Of a stretch of DNA of 64,000 nucleotides, positions 25,024-33,404 are shown piece by piece. Under the pieces are notes generated by a model. It made no database searches and was not told where the DNA came from. It worked only from the letters and a program-made list of their open reading frames with translations. Made by a program: the position numbers and the translations under genes. The stretch is from assembly GCA_963802765.1 (NCBI GenBank), contig CAWDJZ010000008.1:1-64000 (forward strand). Reading direction: 5' to 3'. The number at the start of each line of letters is the position of its first letter. The first letter of the stretch is position 1. Origin of the DNA: Gaiellasilicea sp963802765 (lineage in GTDB: Bacteria > Actinomycetota > Thermoleophilia > Gaiellales > Gaiellaceae).

Positions 25024-25420
25024 TCTTCCCGAGCGTGGCCGCCTCGGCCTCCTCGCCCCCGCCGGCCGCCTTGCCCACGCGCTCGGCCACGTCGAGCACG
25101 AAGGCGCGGTAGGCGTCGAGCTCGTCGGGCGCCTTCTGCCGCAGCGTCGCAGCCGACGATCGGAGTGCTTCGATTGTCCCCGACTCGAGCTCCTCCTGGG
25201 ACGACCTCACGCCGAAGCCCGAGCCGCGCTCACCTGCGAGCTCGCGCACGAGTTGACTATCGCCGGACTTTCCTCCGGCGAGGTGCTTGGCGAGCGACCC
25301 TGCCTCCTTGAAGCTGTCGAAGAAGCTGCGATCGCTCGCGGAGACGAGTAGGCCCGCACCCGTCGCGCCCTTGCGAAGCTGCTCCCACTCCTCCTCGGTG
25401 AAGTCGGCCTTCCCTGCCAT
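25004..25420 (-). CDS. Conserved helical protein of unknown function
   Basis: A 138-residue, mainly helical and acidic protein. GAGGAGGATCC precedes ATG 25420 (MAGKADFTEEEWEQLRKGAT). It contains GAGLLVSASDRSFFDSFKEA, KHLAGGKSGDSQLVRELAGE and a C-terminal FVLDVAERVGKAAGGGEEAE. No metal or nucleotide motif is seen. The end KIKHALD overlaps the 3' end of tag by 20 nt in convergent orientation. It follows the secreted protein of the Bat-like operon by 43 nt and may be its last gene. Confidence 0.7.
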   Translation of the reverse strand: MAGKADFTEEEWEQLRKGATGAGLLVSASDRSFFDSFKEAGSLAKHLAGGKSGDSQLVRELAGERGSGFGVRSSQEELESGTIEALRSSAATLRQKAPDELDAYRAFVLDVAERVGKAAGGGEEAEAATLGKIKHALD

Positions 25421-25463
25421 CGGATCCTCCTCGTGATCGAGTTGCCGGATGCCCTGCATCTTG

Positions 25464-27191
25464 TCAACGGGTAAAGGACTCCAGCGGTAGCAAGTCGTCG
25501 AGCGTCAGCGCCGCCGGGGCGGGAAGCTCGTCGCCGACACAGGTCGCCTGGGCGAGTGCCTGCTCCTGCGCCTTCGCCAGCCACGCCTCGTAGGCGTGGA
25601 CGCGGGCGAAGCGGTTCAGCGACGCCTCGATCGCGGGACGCGCGTCAACGAGCGGAATCGCGCCGAGCGCGACGGTGTCCTCGAGCGGCCGCACGTCGAC
25701 GCGCCCGTGCATCGTGCGCACGCGTCCGGGACCCGCGAGAGAGAAGATCCGGGCCGGCGCGAACGTCTCGATCGCGAGGCCACGGGTTCGCCCACCGAGC
25801 CACGCCACGGGGCGCGTCGTCTCGACCAGGCGGGCCTGTAGGCCGCCGTACGTGGCGTGGAACTCCAAGAGCTGCGGCCCGCCCGGCCGGGCCGGCGAGA
25901 AGCGGGCCCGCACGGCCTCCCGCCGGAGCTCGTCCAGGAGAAGGCCCCTCGCCGCAGTCTGCGTCAGCCTGATCCGCCTCAGGGCGGCGAGGTAGGACGT
26001 GAAGCTGCCGCGGAAGTGGTCGTCGACGAACGCTCGCTCCGCGATCAGCACGGCCTGCGGATCGAGCCGAACCTCTTCCTGCAGGATGAGCCGCTCGAGC
26101 ACGACGCTCTCGGCCACGTCCTGATCGCCGATCGCCCGCGTCAACGGCGCGACGACGCTCGACCGGAGCGTGCCGGCCGGAAGCGTGCACACAACGCCGG
26201 CAGGCAGCTCGAGCTGTCCCACCGTGAGAGAAGTGTCGAAGGACGGCCCCGCCGCACCGGGGCCGCTGCAGAGCCCGGGGTCGCGCACCCAGAGGTACAC
26301 GCACACGGCCTCGCTCTTGTCCTCGTCGATGCCGGCCTGGCTGAACGTGGCCCAGCCCCACGACCAGATCGAGTGGGTCCTGAGCTCCTTCGTCACCTGA
26401 CGTGCCGCGAGCGTCTCGAGCTTCACGATCTCGAGCCACTTCGAGCGCGGCTGCAGACCCTCGCGCCCTCCCGTGCCCGGCGCCGACTGGAACTGCAGCT
26501 CGAGCGCGACGCGGCTCGCGGGGATCCCGATGTCGGTGAACTTGCGTACGAGCGCGCGCATGCCGCTGCGCATCGACCGGCTGGCACGGAACGGTCCGAG
26601 CGCGTGTAGCTGCGGCACGTTCGGCGACGTGAAGAAGACCTGCCGGATCAGCAGCGCCGACGCTGCGAGGTCACGCCACCATTGCGCGGCCTCGCCGCCG
26701 GTGTAGGGCGGGTTCGCGATCGTCATCGCCGGAAGCGCTCCACGCTCCTTCAGCCGCCGGACGAGCGCGAGAGTGTTCGCCCGATACTGCGCAGTCGTCG
26801 CCGTCCACGGAGTGGGCGTCTGGGCTCCGAAGAGCTCGTTGAGGGCAATCCACGGCGTTTGGCAGCCGGTCACGGAGACCGCGAAGTCGTAGAGGCGGTC
26901 GGCCCGGTCGGCGATCGTCGCAGGATCCGTCGGAACGGTCGGCGTGCCGACGCGCCGATTGAAGTTGAGGTCGAAGAGGACGGTTGCCGAGCCGGCCGCC
27001 CGCGCGGCGGCCGGCTTCTCCGTCCCCGAGGAGAAGGCGAGCGTGAGCCCGGGCTTGTGGGGCATGGGCGAGTCGTGCCCGGCGTAGTCGACCCAGAGCG
27101 GGTTCGAATCGGGGATGCCGCACTCGCGCGCGAGCGCCGTCCCGGGCAGGAGCAGAGTGGCGACGGCAGCGATCGCTACGGGAAGGCGCAC
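25464..27191 (-). CDS. Secreted protein of unknown function, 575 aa
   Basis: A clear signal peptide MRLPVAIAAVATLLLPGTAL with an A-R-E cleavage site starts the protein. The first 330 residues contain FDLNFNRRVGTPTVPTDPAT, IALNELFGAQTPTPWT, TLALVRRLKERGALPAMTI and SIWSWGWATFSQAGIDEDKS, which resembles a beta/alpha-barrel hydrolase-like arrangement, with conserved-looking aromatic and acidic residues (NELFG, WSWGW). A mixed-charge C-terminal region of about 240 residues follows. I do not recognise the family. It lies 28 nt after the second VWA gene, so it is probably cotranscribed with the MoxR/VWA genes, which may act on its folding or placement. No transmembrane anchor is seen. Confidence 0.65.
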   Translation of the reverse strand: MRLPVAIAAVATLLLPGTALARECGIPDSNPLWVDYAGHDSPMPHKPGLTLAFSSGTEKPAAARAAGSATVLFDLNFNRRVGTPTVPTDPATIADRADRLYDFAVSVTGCQTPWIALNELFGAQTPTPWTATTAQYRANTLALVRRLKERGALPAMTIANPPYTGGEAAQWWRDLAASALLIRQVFFTSPNVPQLHALGPFRASRSMRSGMRALVRKFTDIGIPASRVALELQFQSAPGTGGREGLQPRSKWLEIVKLETLAARQVTKELRTHSIWSWGWATFSQAGIDEDKSEAVCVYLWVRDPGLCSGPGAAGPSFDTSLTVGQLELPAGVVCTLPAGTLRSSVVAPLTRAIGDQDVAESVVLERLILQEEVRLDPQAVLIAERAFVDDHFRGSFTSYLAALRRIRLTQTAARGLLLDELRREAVRARFSPARPGGPQLLEFHATYGGLQARLVETTRPVAWLGGRTRGLAIETFAPARIFSLAGPGRVRTMHGRVDVRPLEDTVALGAIPLVDARPAIEASLNRFARVHAYEAWLAKAQEQALAQATCVGDELPAPAALTLDDLLPLESFTR

Positions 27192-27219
27192 GCGTTAGTT
27201 GTAGCGAGAGTGCCGGGCG

Positions 27220-28182
27220 CTATCTCCCCAGATTGCGGCGCCAGAGGACGAAGCCGACAGGGATGAAGGCCGCCAGCGCAAGCCACGGTGCGAGCTCGGT
27301 CCGCGAGCGTCCCTGCCAGCGCGGTCGGCGCGTGCCTTCGCCGAGCTGCTCCCGCAGCGCCGCGCGCGCCTGCCCGAGCTCCGCCTCGCCGAAGGCGTCC
27401 GCGCCGGCTCCCGCCGAGAGCCGCGCCATGGTGCCGGTGCTCGCGGGATCGGGCCGGTAGTCCGCGTCGCCGAGCCCGCCGAAGATCCGCTCCTGCTCGT
27501 CCCAGACATGCACGAGGAGGAGCTCGACGCGCTGGCGGCGCAGGCGCGCGCCGAGCGCTGCGGCCGCAAACGGCTCCGTCTCGAAGTCGCTGAGGACGAC
27601 GGCGATCCGCCGCTCCGGAGTCGGTGGGAAGAACCCCTGTGTGCCGAGGCCGTTGAGCGCCGCGAGGATGGTTGTGTTGCGCCGGCGACGGGTCGGCGGC
27701 GGCCGCTCGATTCCGATTGAGTGCCGCATGGTCGCCGCGAAGACTTTCTCGTCGAACGTCGGGAAGAGGTGCGGCAGGACCCGATCGGTGAGCGACGCTA
27801 CGCCGACCCTCAGCTCCGGCACGGCCGCGCGCAGCTCCACCGCGAGCTCACGCGCGCGCGCGAGCCGGTTCGTCCCGCCGGCGCGCGGAGCGGCGAGCAT
27901 CGAGCGCGTCTCGTCGATCACGACCCACGCATTCACGTCGGTCCGCTCGTAGCGCGTCGACCCTCGCTCGAGGACCGGCTCCGCCGCTGCCGCCCCGACG
28001 AGCAGGCCGGCGGAGACGACCGAGAGCACGAGCAGGACCGTCATCAGCCGGCCGGGCGCGCCGAGACCGAGCACGGCACGCACACGCCGAGCGCGCAGCT
28101 CGGACAGCAGGAGCGCCACCAGTGGAACCACCGCCAAGAGCGCGACGGCCGCGCCGGCCGGGCTCAGGAACGAGAGCTCCAT
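27220..28182 (-). CDS. VWA-domain membrane protein (BatA/BatB-like)
   Basis: A 320-residue protein starting at ATG 28182 (MELSFLSPAGAAVALLAVVP). Two N-terminal helices (up to about residue 70) precede a von Willebrand A domain: AWVVIDETRSMLAAPR is the MIDAS region (DETRS, where the usual motif is DxSxS), followed by RIAVVLSDFETEPF. A final helix APWLALAAFIPVGFVLW anchors the C-terminus. Aerotolerance-type BatA/BatB proteins share this helix-VWA-helix layout. Its start overlaps the stop of the upstream gene by one base (TGATG). It probably works with the MoxR ATPase and the second VWA protein. Confidence 0.82.
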   Translation of the reverse strand: MELSFLSPAGAAVALLAVVPLVALLLSELRARRVRAVLGLGAPGRLMTVLLVLSVVSAGLLVGAAAAEPVLERGSTRYERTDVNAWVVIDETRSMLAAPRAGGTNRLARARELAVELRAAVPELRVGVASLTDRVLPHLFPTFDEKVFAATMRHSIGIERPPPTRRRRNTTILAALNGLGTQGFFPPTPERRIAVVLSDFETEPFAAAALGARLRRQRVELLLVHVWDEQERIFGGLGDADYRPDPASTGTMARLSAGAGADAFGEAELGQARAALREQLGEGTRRPRWQGRSRTELAPWLALAAFIPVGFVLWRRNLGR

Positions 28183-28802
28183 CAGTAGCCGCTGCCGCGG
28201 TTGCTCGCCGCCGCGCCGCCGTACTCCCTCGGGCTTCCACTCGTCGACGTGCCGCCGCCCCGGCCCCGGCTCTGCCGCTGGCCGGTCCACAGGACCGATT
28301 CGAGGTTGTGCTTGGCGTCCTCGTTCGTCGGATCGGACGCGATCGCCCTGCGGAATGCCGCGGCCGCGGCATTCAGGACCTGGGTCACCTCTGCGTCCTC
28401 GGGCGGCGTCAGCAGCGCGAGGACGCCCAGCAGCGTCGCCGTCTGGGAGGCGGCGGGGCCGCTGCCCGCGTCCGTCTCGGCGAGAGCCGCCTGCGCCTGA
28501 GCGCGCTGGGCGAGCCGCGTCGCCGTCGGCGGGGTGTAGTCGCGCGGGTGGGCGCGCCAGAAGAGCTGCACGGCGCGACGCCGCTCGACGTCGTCCTGCA
28601 CGCCCAGCACGCGGCGTCCGAGATCGAGTGGCAGCAGCCCGCTCGCCTCCCAGTAGCCGGCGACGCGAGGTTGCGCGAGGAAACGAGTGTCGTCGCGCTG
28701 GAGCTCGCGCTCCGCGCGGGCGATGTCGAGCGCGAGCAGAAGCAGAGCAAGACCCGCGACGAAGCCGGCAACGACGAGCGTCACGGGCAGGTAGCGCTTC
28801 AC
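28182..28802 (-). CDS. Membrane-anchored protein with TPR-like helical region
   Basis: A 206-residue protein from GTG 28802. One N-terminal helix (LPVTLVVAGFVAGLALLLLA) anchors it. The outer part holds RRVLGVQDDVERRRAVQLFW, a helical stretch QALAETDAG-like, and FRRAIASDPTNEDAKHNLES, which is a tetratricopeptide-like helix pair. The tail is Gly/Ser/Arg-rich and disordered. Bat-type operons often carry a TPR protein (BatC/BatE) at this place, so a scaffold role is a fair inference. Start and stop overlap both neighbours by a few bases. Confidence 0.72.
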   Translation of the reverse strand: MKRYLPVTLVVAGFVAGLALLLLALDIARAERELQRDDTRFLAQPRVAGYWEASGLLPLDLGRRVLGVQDDVERRRAVQLFWRAHPRDYTPPTATRLAQRAQAQAALAETDAGSGPAASQTATLLGVLALLTPPEDAEVTQVLNAAAAAFRRAIASDPTNEDAKHNLESVLWTGQRQSRGRGGGTSTSGSPREYGGAAASNRGSGY

Positions 28803-29641
28803 GCGGTCTCCCTCGCCTGCGGCAGGTCGAGGCGGCGGCAGAGCAGCTCGTTCAACCCCAGCGCGAGAAGCAACACCGCTCCCGCGAGCACGAGCGCCAG
28901 CGACGGCGCGTTCTCGGGCGGCACGAAGCGCGCCGTGACGCCGCCGGCGTCGATGAACCGCTTCCAGTCCGCGAACGCCTGGGGCCCCACTTCGTTCGCG
29001 AAGTAGGCGCGGTTCTCGGCCAGCGGGTAGATCGGGACGATGCGCATGGGAATCCTCGCCTCCCGGAGGCGACGCAGCGCGGTGTCGAGCGGGCCGTTGT
29101 CGACGTCGCCCGTGTCCAGGTCGCTGATCAGCAGGATCGAGCCGGCGCCGCCCTCCTGCAGGATCATCCGGCGCGCGATCTCGATTCCACCCGAGATCCG
29201 CGTTCCCCCGCGGAACCCGTTCGACCACGGATCGATGGGATAGACCGGCCCGCCGGTCTGCTCGTTGATCTCGCCCGGGACCGGCGTGAGGTACTGGATC
29301 ACAGGTTTCAGCTCGGCCGCGGGCGAGCCCGCCGGCAGAACCTCGTACGCGTTGTCCGAGAAGATGACGAGCCCGACCCGCACGTCGCTGTCGGCCAGCA
29401 CCCTCATGGAATTTCGCATGCGCGTGTACGCGGCCTCGGGAATGCTGACCGAGAGGTCGAGGACGAGGACCACGCTGTCTCCCGCCGCGAGCAGGGTCGG
29501 CCGCTCCGGCTCGCCGCCGCGGGCTGCGACGTTGAAGGCGAGTGCCGCCGCGCCCACCACGACCGCCAGCACGGCCGACACGATCGCGGTCCGCCGTACG
29601 ACGCGGCTGAGCCCCGCTCCGCCGACCGGAATCGCCTTCAC
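28799..29641 (-). CDS. VWA-domain membrane protein (BatA/BatB-like)
   Basis: A 280-residue protein from GTG 29641, with AAAGGG upstream and a GTGA overlap with the preceding stop. The N-terminal helix AIVSAVLAVVVGAAALAF is followed by a VWA domain: VVLVLDLSVSIPEAAYTRMR contains the canonical MIDAS DLSVS, then VGLVIFSDNAYEVLP and ISGGIEIARRMILQ with SILLISDLDTGDVDNGP. A C-terminal helix SLALVLAGAVLLLALGL ends the protein. Metal-dependent adhesion or complex assembly at the outer membrane face is expected. It is a homologue of the protein at 27220-28182 but with an intact MIDAS. Confidence 0.85.
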   Translation of the reverse strand: MKAIPVGGAGLSRVVRRTAIVSAVLAVVVGAAALAFNVAARGGEPERPTLLAAGDSVVLVLDLSVSIPEAAYTRMRNSMRVLADSDVRVGLVIFSDNAYEVLPAGSPAAELKPVIQYLTPVPGEINEQTGGPVYPIDPWSNGFRGGTRISGGIEIARRMILQEGGAGSILLISDLDTGDVDNGPLDTALRRLREARIPMRIVPIYPLAENRAYFANEVGPQAFADWKRFIDAGGVTARFVPPENAPSLALVLAGAVLLLALGLNELLCRRLDLPQARETA

Positions 29642-30483
29642 CGCGACCCTTTCGCGAGCGCCGCGAGCTCTGCCGCGTCGTCGGCCGAGGGCGAGGACTG
29701 CGACCAGGCAAGCTGTCGCGCGGGCTGTGCCAAATGATCGACGTCGCTGTCGAGCGCGAGGGCGAGCGCCTCGAGCGCAGCACGACGCTCCTCGTCGGTC
29801 CGCGCCGCCCGCAAGAGCGCAAACGCGCGATCGAGCGGCGAGACGACACGCTCGCGCAGGAGCCGGCCGCGTCGAAGCAGCAGGAGCCCCGCGGCGGTAG
29901 AGCCGACCAGCAGGATCGCGCCGGCGATACCGACGCCCCACGCGAGCAGGGACGGCCGGGCCCGGTAGTCGGGCTCGGCCACGCTCACGGCCGCACGCCA
30001 CGCCGGCGGCCACGATTCACCTTCCTCGCCCGTTCCCTCCGGCGCCTCGCTCTGCTCGCTCAGGCGCGTCACTACGTGGAACGGCGGCCACTCGACTTCC
30101 CGGACCGGCCCGCTCCCGGTCGAGATCCGGCTGATCGGAAAGACCCACGGGCTGCTCGGCGGCAGGCAGTAGCGGGTCAGGCAGTCGAGCTTGATCGTGT
30201 AGGTGAGCGCGGTCAGGTTGCCGTCGTCGACCCGCTCCTTCGTGATGCGTTCGCGGTAAGGGAGGAACCGGTGCAGCGGCCGCACCTGCTCGGGATCGAC
30301 GCGCCTGCGGTCGAAGAGGAGGCGCAGCTCGGCAGTGAGTGTGTCGCCGAAGGCGATGGTCCGCGGCGAGAGCGAGCTCGTGAGGACGAAGTGCTGGCCC
30401 GGCGGGAGGGTCAGCTCCTCGTCCTCGGCTCCGCCGCAGCCGGCCGCGAGCGCCAGCAGACAGAGTGCGAGCGCCCGCCTCAC
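29638..30483 (-). CDS. Lipoprotein/membrane protein of the MoxR-VWA operon
   Basis: A 281-residue protein from GTG 30483, fixed by a GTGA overlap with the DUF58 stop. The signal RRALALCLLALAAGCGG carries the lipobox LAAGC, so lipid attachment at Cys is expected. An outer beta-rich region follows (FVLTSSLSPRTIAFGDTLTA, TYTIKLDCLTRYCLPPSSPW), then a helix LLAWGVGIAGAILLVGSTAAGLLLL and a cytoplasmic helical tail. The layout resembles BatD-like oxygen-tolerance proteins: an outer domain, one helix and an inner tail. The exact role is unknown. Confidence 0.75.
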   Translation of the reverse strand: MRRALALCLLALAAGCGGAEDEELTLPPGQHFVLTSSLSPRTIAFGDTLTAELRLLFDRRRVDPEQVRPLHRFLPYRERITKERVDDGNLTALTYTIKLDCLTRYCLPPSSPWVFPISRISTGSGPVREVEWPPFHVVTRLSEQSEAPEGTGEEGESWPPAWRAAVSVAEPDYRARPSLLAWGVGIAGAILLVGSTAAGLLLLRRGRLLRERVVSPLDRAFALLRAARTDEERRAALEALALALDSDVDHLAQPARQLAWSQSSPSADDAAELAALAKGSR

Positions 30484-31391
30484 CACCGGCGCCCTCGCTC
30501 CGTCAGGCGCCGCTCTGCCCAATCGATGAACGTGGCGTGGACGCCGGCGGCATCGCTGCGCTCGAGCAGCACCGGCTCGAGGCCGAGCTGCTCGAACTGC
30601 TCCAGCAGCCTGCTGTGCCGGGCCTCGTTCGCCTCCCGCCTGACCGCCGCCTCCCGGCGGCTGAGCCGTGCCCGCCCCGTCTCCCCCGCGTTCACGTCGG
30701 CGAACGGGATCGCGATCCCGCTCACGTCGGGGAAGCTCTGCTCCCAGGTCGGGTCCTGGATGACAACGGGAATCACGTCCCAGCCGCGCTCGATCGCCTC
30801 CAGCCACGACTCCCGCGGCGGTGGCGCGAGGAAGTCGGAGAGCACGAAGACGAAGGTGCCGAGCGGCAGCGGCGGCCTGTGGATGGTCAGCTCCTCGAGG
30901 CCCCGCGCGATCGTGTCCTCCGCGGCGGTGAACGATCGCTGCTCGTGCCCCGCCCAGAGGTCGCGCTTCGCGCGCGGCGCGCGCCAGTACACCTCCCCGT
31001 CCGCGAGATCGACGTAGGCCGGCAGGCTTCTCGCCGCGAGCGCGCTCCGCAGGACGATGTCCACCGCCTGCTCGAGCGCCTCGAACTTCCGCAGCCAGGG
31101 GAACGGGTCGTCGTAGAGGCCCATCGACGGCCGCCGGTCGGCCAGGACGACCACCCACGGCGCCTCTTCCGCGAAGCGCTCACGCACGATGAACTCGTCG
31201 AGGCCGCTGGCCGCCGACAGCTTCGCCGAGGCGGCCCAGTCGATCGTGTCGACGTTGTCGCCGGGGCGGTACGCTCGCGAGCCCGCGACGTCGGTGCCGA
31301 CGCCGCGCCGGGCGCTCCGCATCGCCGCATAGGACATTCCGAGGAGTGGACGCCGCGGGACGAGCGGGAAGATCTGCTCGACCGCCGACAC
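30480..31391 (-). CDS. DUF58 domain protein
   Basis: A 303-residue soluble protein. GGGAGG lies upstream of the GTG at 31391 (MSAVEQIFPLVPRRPLLGMS). The DUF58 signature is SRAYRPGDNVDTIDWAASAK, followed by a VWA-like core: WVVVLADRRPSMGLYDDP, then LGTFVFVLSDFLAPPP and VIPVVIQDPTWEQSFPD. The usual DxSxS is replaced by DRRPS. DUF58 genes nearly always sit next to moxR, as here (17 nt). The protein probably handles substrate or membrane recruitment for the MoxR chaperone. Confidence 0.87.
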   Translation of the reverse strand: MSAVEQIFPLVPRRPLLGMSYAAMRSARRGVGTDVAGSRAYRPGDNVDTIDWAASAKLSAASGLDEFIVRERFAEEAPWVVVLADRRPSMGLYDDPFPWLRKFEALEQAVDIVLRSALAARSLPAYVDLADGEVYWRAPRAKRDLWAGHEQRSFTAAEDTIARGLEELTIHRPPLPLGTFVFVLSDFLAPPPRESWLEAIERGWDVIPVVIQDPTWEQSFPDVSGIAIPFADVNAGETGRARLSRREAAVRREANEARHSRLLEQFEQLGLEPVLLERSDAAGVHATFIDWAERRLTERGRRW

Positions 31392-31407
31392 GGCTAGTGC
31401 ACCTCCC

Positions 31408-32406
31408 TTACCGTCCCGGCGGGGGCGCGGCCGCCAGGCACTGCTCCTGCACCTGCGCGGCCGCGGCGGGCCAACCGGACCGGCGCACCTCCGCGAGGAA
31501 GCTCGGCCGGAAGACGATCCGGTGCATCACGACGGGCGTGAAGAGCAGCTCGACGTCGGCGGGAACGACGTAGCTGCGGCCCTGCAGCAAAGCCCAGGCG
31601 CGCGTCGCCGACTCGAGCGCGAGGCTGCCGCGGACGGAGCTGCCGATCGCGACGGCCTCGAGCTCCCGCGTGGAGCGGACGAGCGAGACGATCCAGCGTC
31701 GGAGCAGGTCGTCGACGTAGACCGACTGCGCCGCGACGCGGAGCTCGTGGATGTCGGCGAGGTCGAGGACGGGCTCGAGCAGGTCGATCGGATGCCCGGT
31801 GCGCTGCTCCTCGACGATGCGTAGCTCGTCGTCGAGCCCGGGATAACCGAGTGTCGTGCGCAGGAAGAAGCGGTCGAGCTGCGCCTCCGGGAGCGGGAAC
31901 GTTCCCTCGAACTCGATCGGATTCTCGGTCGCGAGCAGCAGGAACGGCTGCGGCACCCGCCTCGTCGCGCCGTCGACCGTGACCTGCCCCTCGGCCATCG
32001 CCTCCAGCAGGGCCGACTGCGTCTTGGGCATTGCCCGGTTGATCTCGTCGACGAGGACGACGTTCGCGAAGATCGGGCCCGGCCGGAACTCGAAGTCGCG
32101 CTCGCGCTGGTTGTAGATCGAGAGGCCGGTGACGTCGGTCGGCTGCAGGTCCGGCGTGCACTGGATGCGCGACGACTCGACGCCGTCGATCGACTGCGCG
32201 ATCGCGCGCGCCAGGATCGTCTTGGCCGTGCCGGGGACGTCCTCGAGCAAGACGTGGCCGCCGCACAGCAGCGCCGCGAGGACGAGCTCGATCCGGTCAC
32301 GCTTGCCGTGGACGACGGTCTCGACGTTGTCGAGGAATTGCTGCGCGAGACCGATCGGACGTGCGAGGGCGTCGTCGTCTGCAGCTCGGAGCGGCTGTGC
32401 CTCCAC
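31408..32406 (-). CDS. moxR: MoxR-family AAA+ ATPase
   Basis: A 332-residue protein with AAAGGAGG before GTG 32406. Walker A is LLEDVPGTAKTILARAIA (GTAKT), followed by TPDLQPTDVTGLSIYN, Walker B NVVLVDEINRAMPKTQSALL, and sensor/arginine segments PFLLLATENPIEFEGTFPLP and AQLDRFFLRTTLGYP. MoxR proteins are ATP-dependent chaperones that help metal insertion into, or maturation of, VWA proteins. It heads a minus-strand operon of up to eight genes reaching about 25.0 kb. The divergent DUF1206 gene begins 134 nt away. Confidence 0.92.
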   Translation of the reverse strand: MEAQPLRAADDDALARPIGLAQQFLDNVETVVHGKRDRIELVLAALLCGGHVLLEDVPGTAKTILARAIAQSIDGVESSRIQCTPDLQPTDVTGLSIYNQRERDFEFRPGPIFANVVLVDEINRAMPKTQSALLEAMAEGQVTVDGATRRVPQPFLLLATENPIEFEGTFPLPEAQLDRFFLRTTLGYPGLDDELRIVEEQRTGHPIDLLEPVLDLADIHELRVAAQSVYVDDLLRRWIVSLVRSTRELEAVAIGSSVRGSLALESATRAWALLQGRSYVVPADVELLFTPVVMHRIVFRPSFLAEVRRSGWPAAAAQVQEQCLAAAPPPGR

Positions 32407-32540
32407 GTCCCTCCTTTGTCCGTCGGCAGGAATGTCGCACTACGGTATATCCAGGAGACGCAAGAGTGGCCAAGCGGTTTGTTACGGCGTGATTACGAGC
32501 GCCGTGCTTGAGCCGCGCCCCGAGCGGACACAACCCGGGG

Positions 32541-33359
32541 ATGAGCACCGGCACGATCGCCGCCAAGGGCCGTCGGGCCGGCAAGAGCCCCTGGGTCGAG
32601 CGGCTCGGTCGCGCCGGCCTCGTCGCGAAGGGCGTCCTCTACGCGGTCGTCGGGATCCTCGCGGTCCAGGTGGCCCTCGGCGGCCGCGAGGAGAGCCCCG
32701 ACAAGTCCGGCGCGCTGCGCACGATCGCCGAGCAGCCGTTCGGCAAGGGCCTCCTCATCCTGCTCGCGGCGGGCCTCGCGGGCTACGCGCTCTGGCGGCT
32801 CGCGCAGGCGATCCTCGACCGGGACGACGAGGGCGAGGACCCGGCCGGGCTCGCCAAACGGGCCACAGCGCTCGGCAAGGCCGGTTGGTATGCGGTCCTG
32901 TGTGGGCTCACCGTATCGGTGCTCGTCGGCGGCGACGGCGGCAACGGAAACCAGCAGCAAACAACGGCCGGCGTGTTCGAACGCCCACTCGGCCGCTACA
33001 TCGTCTACGCCGCCGGCCTCGCGTTCCTCGGCGCCGCCGCGTTCAACGGCTACCGCGCCGTCACGTGCAAGTTCAAAAAGAAGCTGAAGACCGGCGAGAT
33101 GGGCGAGGCCGAAGAGCAAGCGGCGACCGGGGTCGGCATCCTGGGCCATCTGGCGCGGTTCGTCGTCTTCGGACTGATCGGCGTCTTTCTGGTCAAGTCG
33201 GCGTGGGAGTTCGACCCGAAGGAAGCGCGCGGGCTCGACGGGGCTCTGCTCGAGCTCACGCAGCAGCCCTACGGCGGACTGCTGCTGGGCGCGGTTGCCG
33301 TCGGGCTGCTCGCCTACGCCGCCTACTGCTTCGTCCAGGCGCGCTACCGGCGCATCTAG
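32541..33359 (+). CDS. DUF1206 membrane protein
   Basis: A 272-residue polytopic protein from ATG 32541 (MSTGTIAAKGRRAGKSPWVE). DUF1206 occurs in three repeated helix-pair units: GLVAKGVLYAVVGILAVQVA, GKAGWYAVLCGLTVSVLV and GILGHLARFVVFGLIGVFLV, each preceded by a GRxG/GH-type turn. The repeat of RLGRAGLVAKG-like segments supports the family. The function is unknown. A GTG further upstream (32508) is possible but adds an unconserved-looking stretch. It is divergent from moxR. Confidence 0.87.
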   Translation: MSTGTIAAKGRRAGKSPWVERLGRAGLVAKGVLYAVVGILAVQVALGGREESPDKSGALRTIAEQPFGKGLLILLAAGLAGYALWRLAQAILDRDDEGEDPAGLAKRATALGKAGWYAVLCGLTVSVLVGGDGGNGNQQQTTAGVFERPLGRYIVYAAGLAFLGAAAFNGYRAVTCKFKKKLKTGEMGEAEEQAATGVGILGHLARFVVFGLIGVFLVKSAWEFDPKEARGLDGALLELTQQPYGGLLLGAVAVGLLAYAAYCFVQARYRRI

Positions 33360-33404
33360 AACGCGCGCCTTCGTCTATTCCGCCCCCGGCTACAGTCACG
33401 ACCG

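Noticed and set aside
27095..27120. GTTCGAATC T-loop-like motif
   Set aside because: It lies inside the N-terminal coding part of the secreted protein (residues PDSNPLW on the minus strand), and no cloverleaf can be formed around it.
29845..31158. Long upstream extensions of the VWA and lipoprotein genes that read into neighbouring genes
   Set aside because: The extensions are out-of-frame translations of the preceding genes. GTGA overlaps define the true starts at 29641 and 30483.
32460..32520. tRNA-like string near CAAGAGTGGCCAAGCGG
   Set aside because: It resembles a D-arm, but no acceptor stem pairs and no T-loop (GTTCRAN) follows at the right distance.
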